From assembly GCA_031267005.1 (NCBI GenBank), contig JAIRZX010000642.1, positions 1 to 6,038 on the forward strand: 6,038 bases of DNA. Reading direction: 5' to 3'. Each line of letters begins with the position of its first letter. Position 1 is the first letter of the stretch. The translations under genes and the position numbers were made by a program. A model generated the notes under the pieces. It did no database searches and was not told where the DNA came from. It worked only from the letters and a program-made list of their open reading frames with translations. Shown here one piece after another: positions 5,074-6,038 of this stretch. The stretch is from Deltaproteobacteria bacterium (GTDB lineage Bacteria > Desulfobacterota > Desulfarculia > Adiutricales > Adiutricaceae).

Positions 5074-5097
5074 AAAGGCCGGAAAGGCTCCTGCCCC

Positions 5098-6038
5098 CTA
5101 GGGCATCTTCAGGGCCTCGGCGACTTCCTTGGAGTGGTCCTCCTGGCTGGAGTGCCAGATCCTCAAGATTTCGGGAAGGTCGTTTAGGAAGATGTCCACC
5201 ACGTCGGGGTCGAAGTGCCTGCCCCGGCCTTCGGCTATGATGTTCGAGGCTTGCTCGGAGGTGAAGGCGGGCTTGTAGGGGCGCCTGCTCATGAGCGCGT
5301 CGAAGACGTCAGCCACGGCCACTATGCGGCCCGCCAGCGGGATCTGGCGTCCCTTGAGGCCCCTGGGATAGCCCGAACCGTCGAACTTCTCGTGGTGGGT
5401 GAGCGCTATCACCTCGCCCAGGCGAAGGAAGCCGATGTCGGAGTGCTCGAGGATCTTGCCCCCGAAGATGGTGTGCATGCGCATCACCGTCCACTCCTCG
5501 TCGTTCAAGGGTCCGTTCTTGAGGAGTATCCTGTCGGGGATGCCTATCTTGCCGATGTCGTGCATGGGGGAGGCGTAGAGGATGCTCTCCACCACGGCCT
5601 GGTTCAAGCCGCACATTTTGGCGAGCCTGGCCGAGATCCGGGACATGCTTATGATGTGCGCCCCGGTGTCCTCGTCCTTGAACTCGGCCGCCCGGGAGAG
5701 CCGGAAGATGGTCTCCAGGGACGCCCCGCGGAGCTTCTCGTGCGCCTTCTCCAGCTTGGCGTTGGTCTCCTGGATCTCCAGGGTCCTGCGGCGCACCTCG
5801 CTTTCGAGCTCCTGGCGGTAGTTGATCATGTGGTCGTTGTAGGCCTTGACCTTCAAAAGCGACCTTACCCGGGCCCTCAGCTCCATGCGGTCGACCGGCT
5901 TGGACAGGAAGTCGTCCGCGCCCACCTCAAGGGCCTTCACGCGGTCGTTCACGTCCTGGAGGGCGGTAACCATGACGATGGGGATCTGGGCGAACTTCTC
6001 CTCTTTTTTTATCTCCTGGACCACCTCGAAGCCGTTCA
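5098..6038 (-). CDS. Response regulator with HD-GYP domain, predicted c-di-GMP phosphodiesterase (5' end outside window)
   Basis: 313 codons are visible and the frame continues past the window edge. The first visible residues, NGFEVVQEIK, are the middle of a receiver domain, so the GTG at 6024 is not the true start. Numbering from that GTG, IVMVTAL (16-22) carries the conserved Thr and SKPVD (41-45) the conserved Lys; the phosphorylated Asp must lie outside. A helical, probably coiled-coil linker (~62-100) follows. The HD-GYP domain then shows H123, the HD pair in SPMHDIGKIGIPDRILL (152-168), the metal-ligand-type His of RMHTIFGGKIL, HHEKFDGSGYPRGLKG (210-225) and ADVFDALMSRRPYK (238-251). 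All metal and GYP motifs are present, so an active RpfG-like enzyme hydrolysing cyclic di-GMP is expected. It reads toward the met cluster but is separated by 948 bases and a probable terminator. Confidence 0.93.
   Translation of the reverse strand, partial: NGFEVVQEIKKEEKFAQIPIVMVTALQDVNDRVKALEVGADDFLSKPVDRMELRARVRSLLKVKAYNDHMINYRQELESEVRRRTLEIQETNAKLEKAHEKLRGASLETIFRLSRAAEFKDEDTGAHIISMSRISARLAKMCGLNQAVVESILYASPMHDIGKIGIPDRILLKNGPLNDEEWTVMRMHTIFGGKILEHSDIGFLRLGEVIALTHHEKFDGSGYPRGLKGRQIPLAGRIVAVADVFDALMSRRPYKPAFTSEQASNIIAEGRGRHFDPDVVDIFLNDLPEILRIWHSSQEDHSKEVAEALKMP

Larger units (their letters stand above)
4150..5097. other. 948-base gene-free spacer between the HD-GYP regulator and the phosphatase-met cluster
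   Basis: I find no gene with family resemblance or a credible start and ribosome site on either strand. From right to left it holds two G-rich tracts (5047-5073, 4965-4995), a probable minus-strand terminator (4841-4870) next to a C9 run, a 9-base repeat array (4696-4758), an 18-base palindrome (4650-4667), and a 40-base repeat array (4231-4484) ending about 80 bases before the phosphatase gene. The promoter of the phosphatase-met cluster should be here, but I cannot point to a convincing -35/-10 pair. I recognise no known SAM riboswitch or other methionine-responsive RNA. Confidence 0.65.

Noticed and set aside
4882..5187. Plus-strand open frame of 101 codons at the end of the spacer
   Set aside because: It runs into the 3' end of the HD-GYP gene in antisense, has no recognisable domain, and is composed of G+C-rich simple sequence.

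Overview
The window is strongly G+C-rich bacterial DNA. Every gene I can support is on the minus strand. Reading from the right-hand end, which is the transcribed order, they are: (1) the 3' part of a response regulator with receiver and HD-GYP domains, running off the window end; (2) a 948-base gene-free spacer packed with short tandem repeats, a perfect 18-base palindrome, G-rich tracts and a probable intrinsic terminator; (3) a histidine-phosphatase-superfamily gene; (4) metX, whose ATG overlaps the phosphatase stop by four bases (ATGA); (5) after a 241-base gap, metW; (6) a 386-base gap containing strong hairpins and a 36-base duplication; (7) the 5' part of rpmB (ribosomal protein L28), running off the window start.

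The metX-metW pairing, the CxxC/CxxC form of L28 and the HD-GYP regulator suggest a Gram-negative, proteobacterial or Desulfobacterota (deltaproteobacterial-type) organism. This is inferred from gene families only, and I cannot name a genus.

The biochemical core is methionine biosynthesis. MetX acylates the hydroxyl of homoserine, and MetW is its usual partner, a small protein with a methyltransferase-like fold. The phosphatase is translationally coupled to metX, but its substrate cannot be read from the sequence. The HD-GYP protein is a predicted c-di-GMP phosphodiesterase and looks like a separate transcription unit.

The most unusual feature is MetW. Its reading frame begins with about 45 residues that resemble the PLMP/RRXRR domain found at the N-terminus of IscB-type RNA-guided nucleases. 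A Gly/Ala-rich linker of about 65 residues follows, and then a complete MetW domain. No RuvC or HNH domain accompanies it. MetX is also odd, with a disordered-looking C-terminal tail of about 127 residues beyond the usual end of the family. Both partners of one complex therefore carry low-complexity extensions, in a region dense in short tandem duplications.
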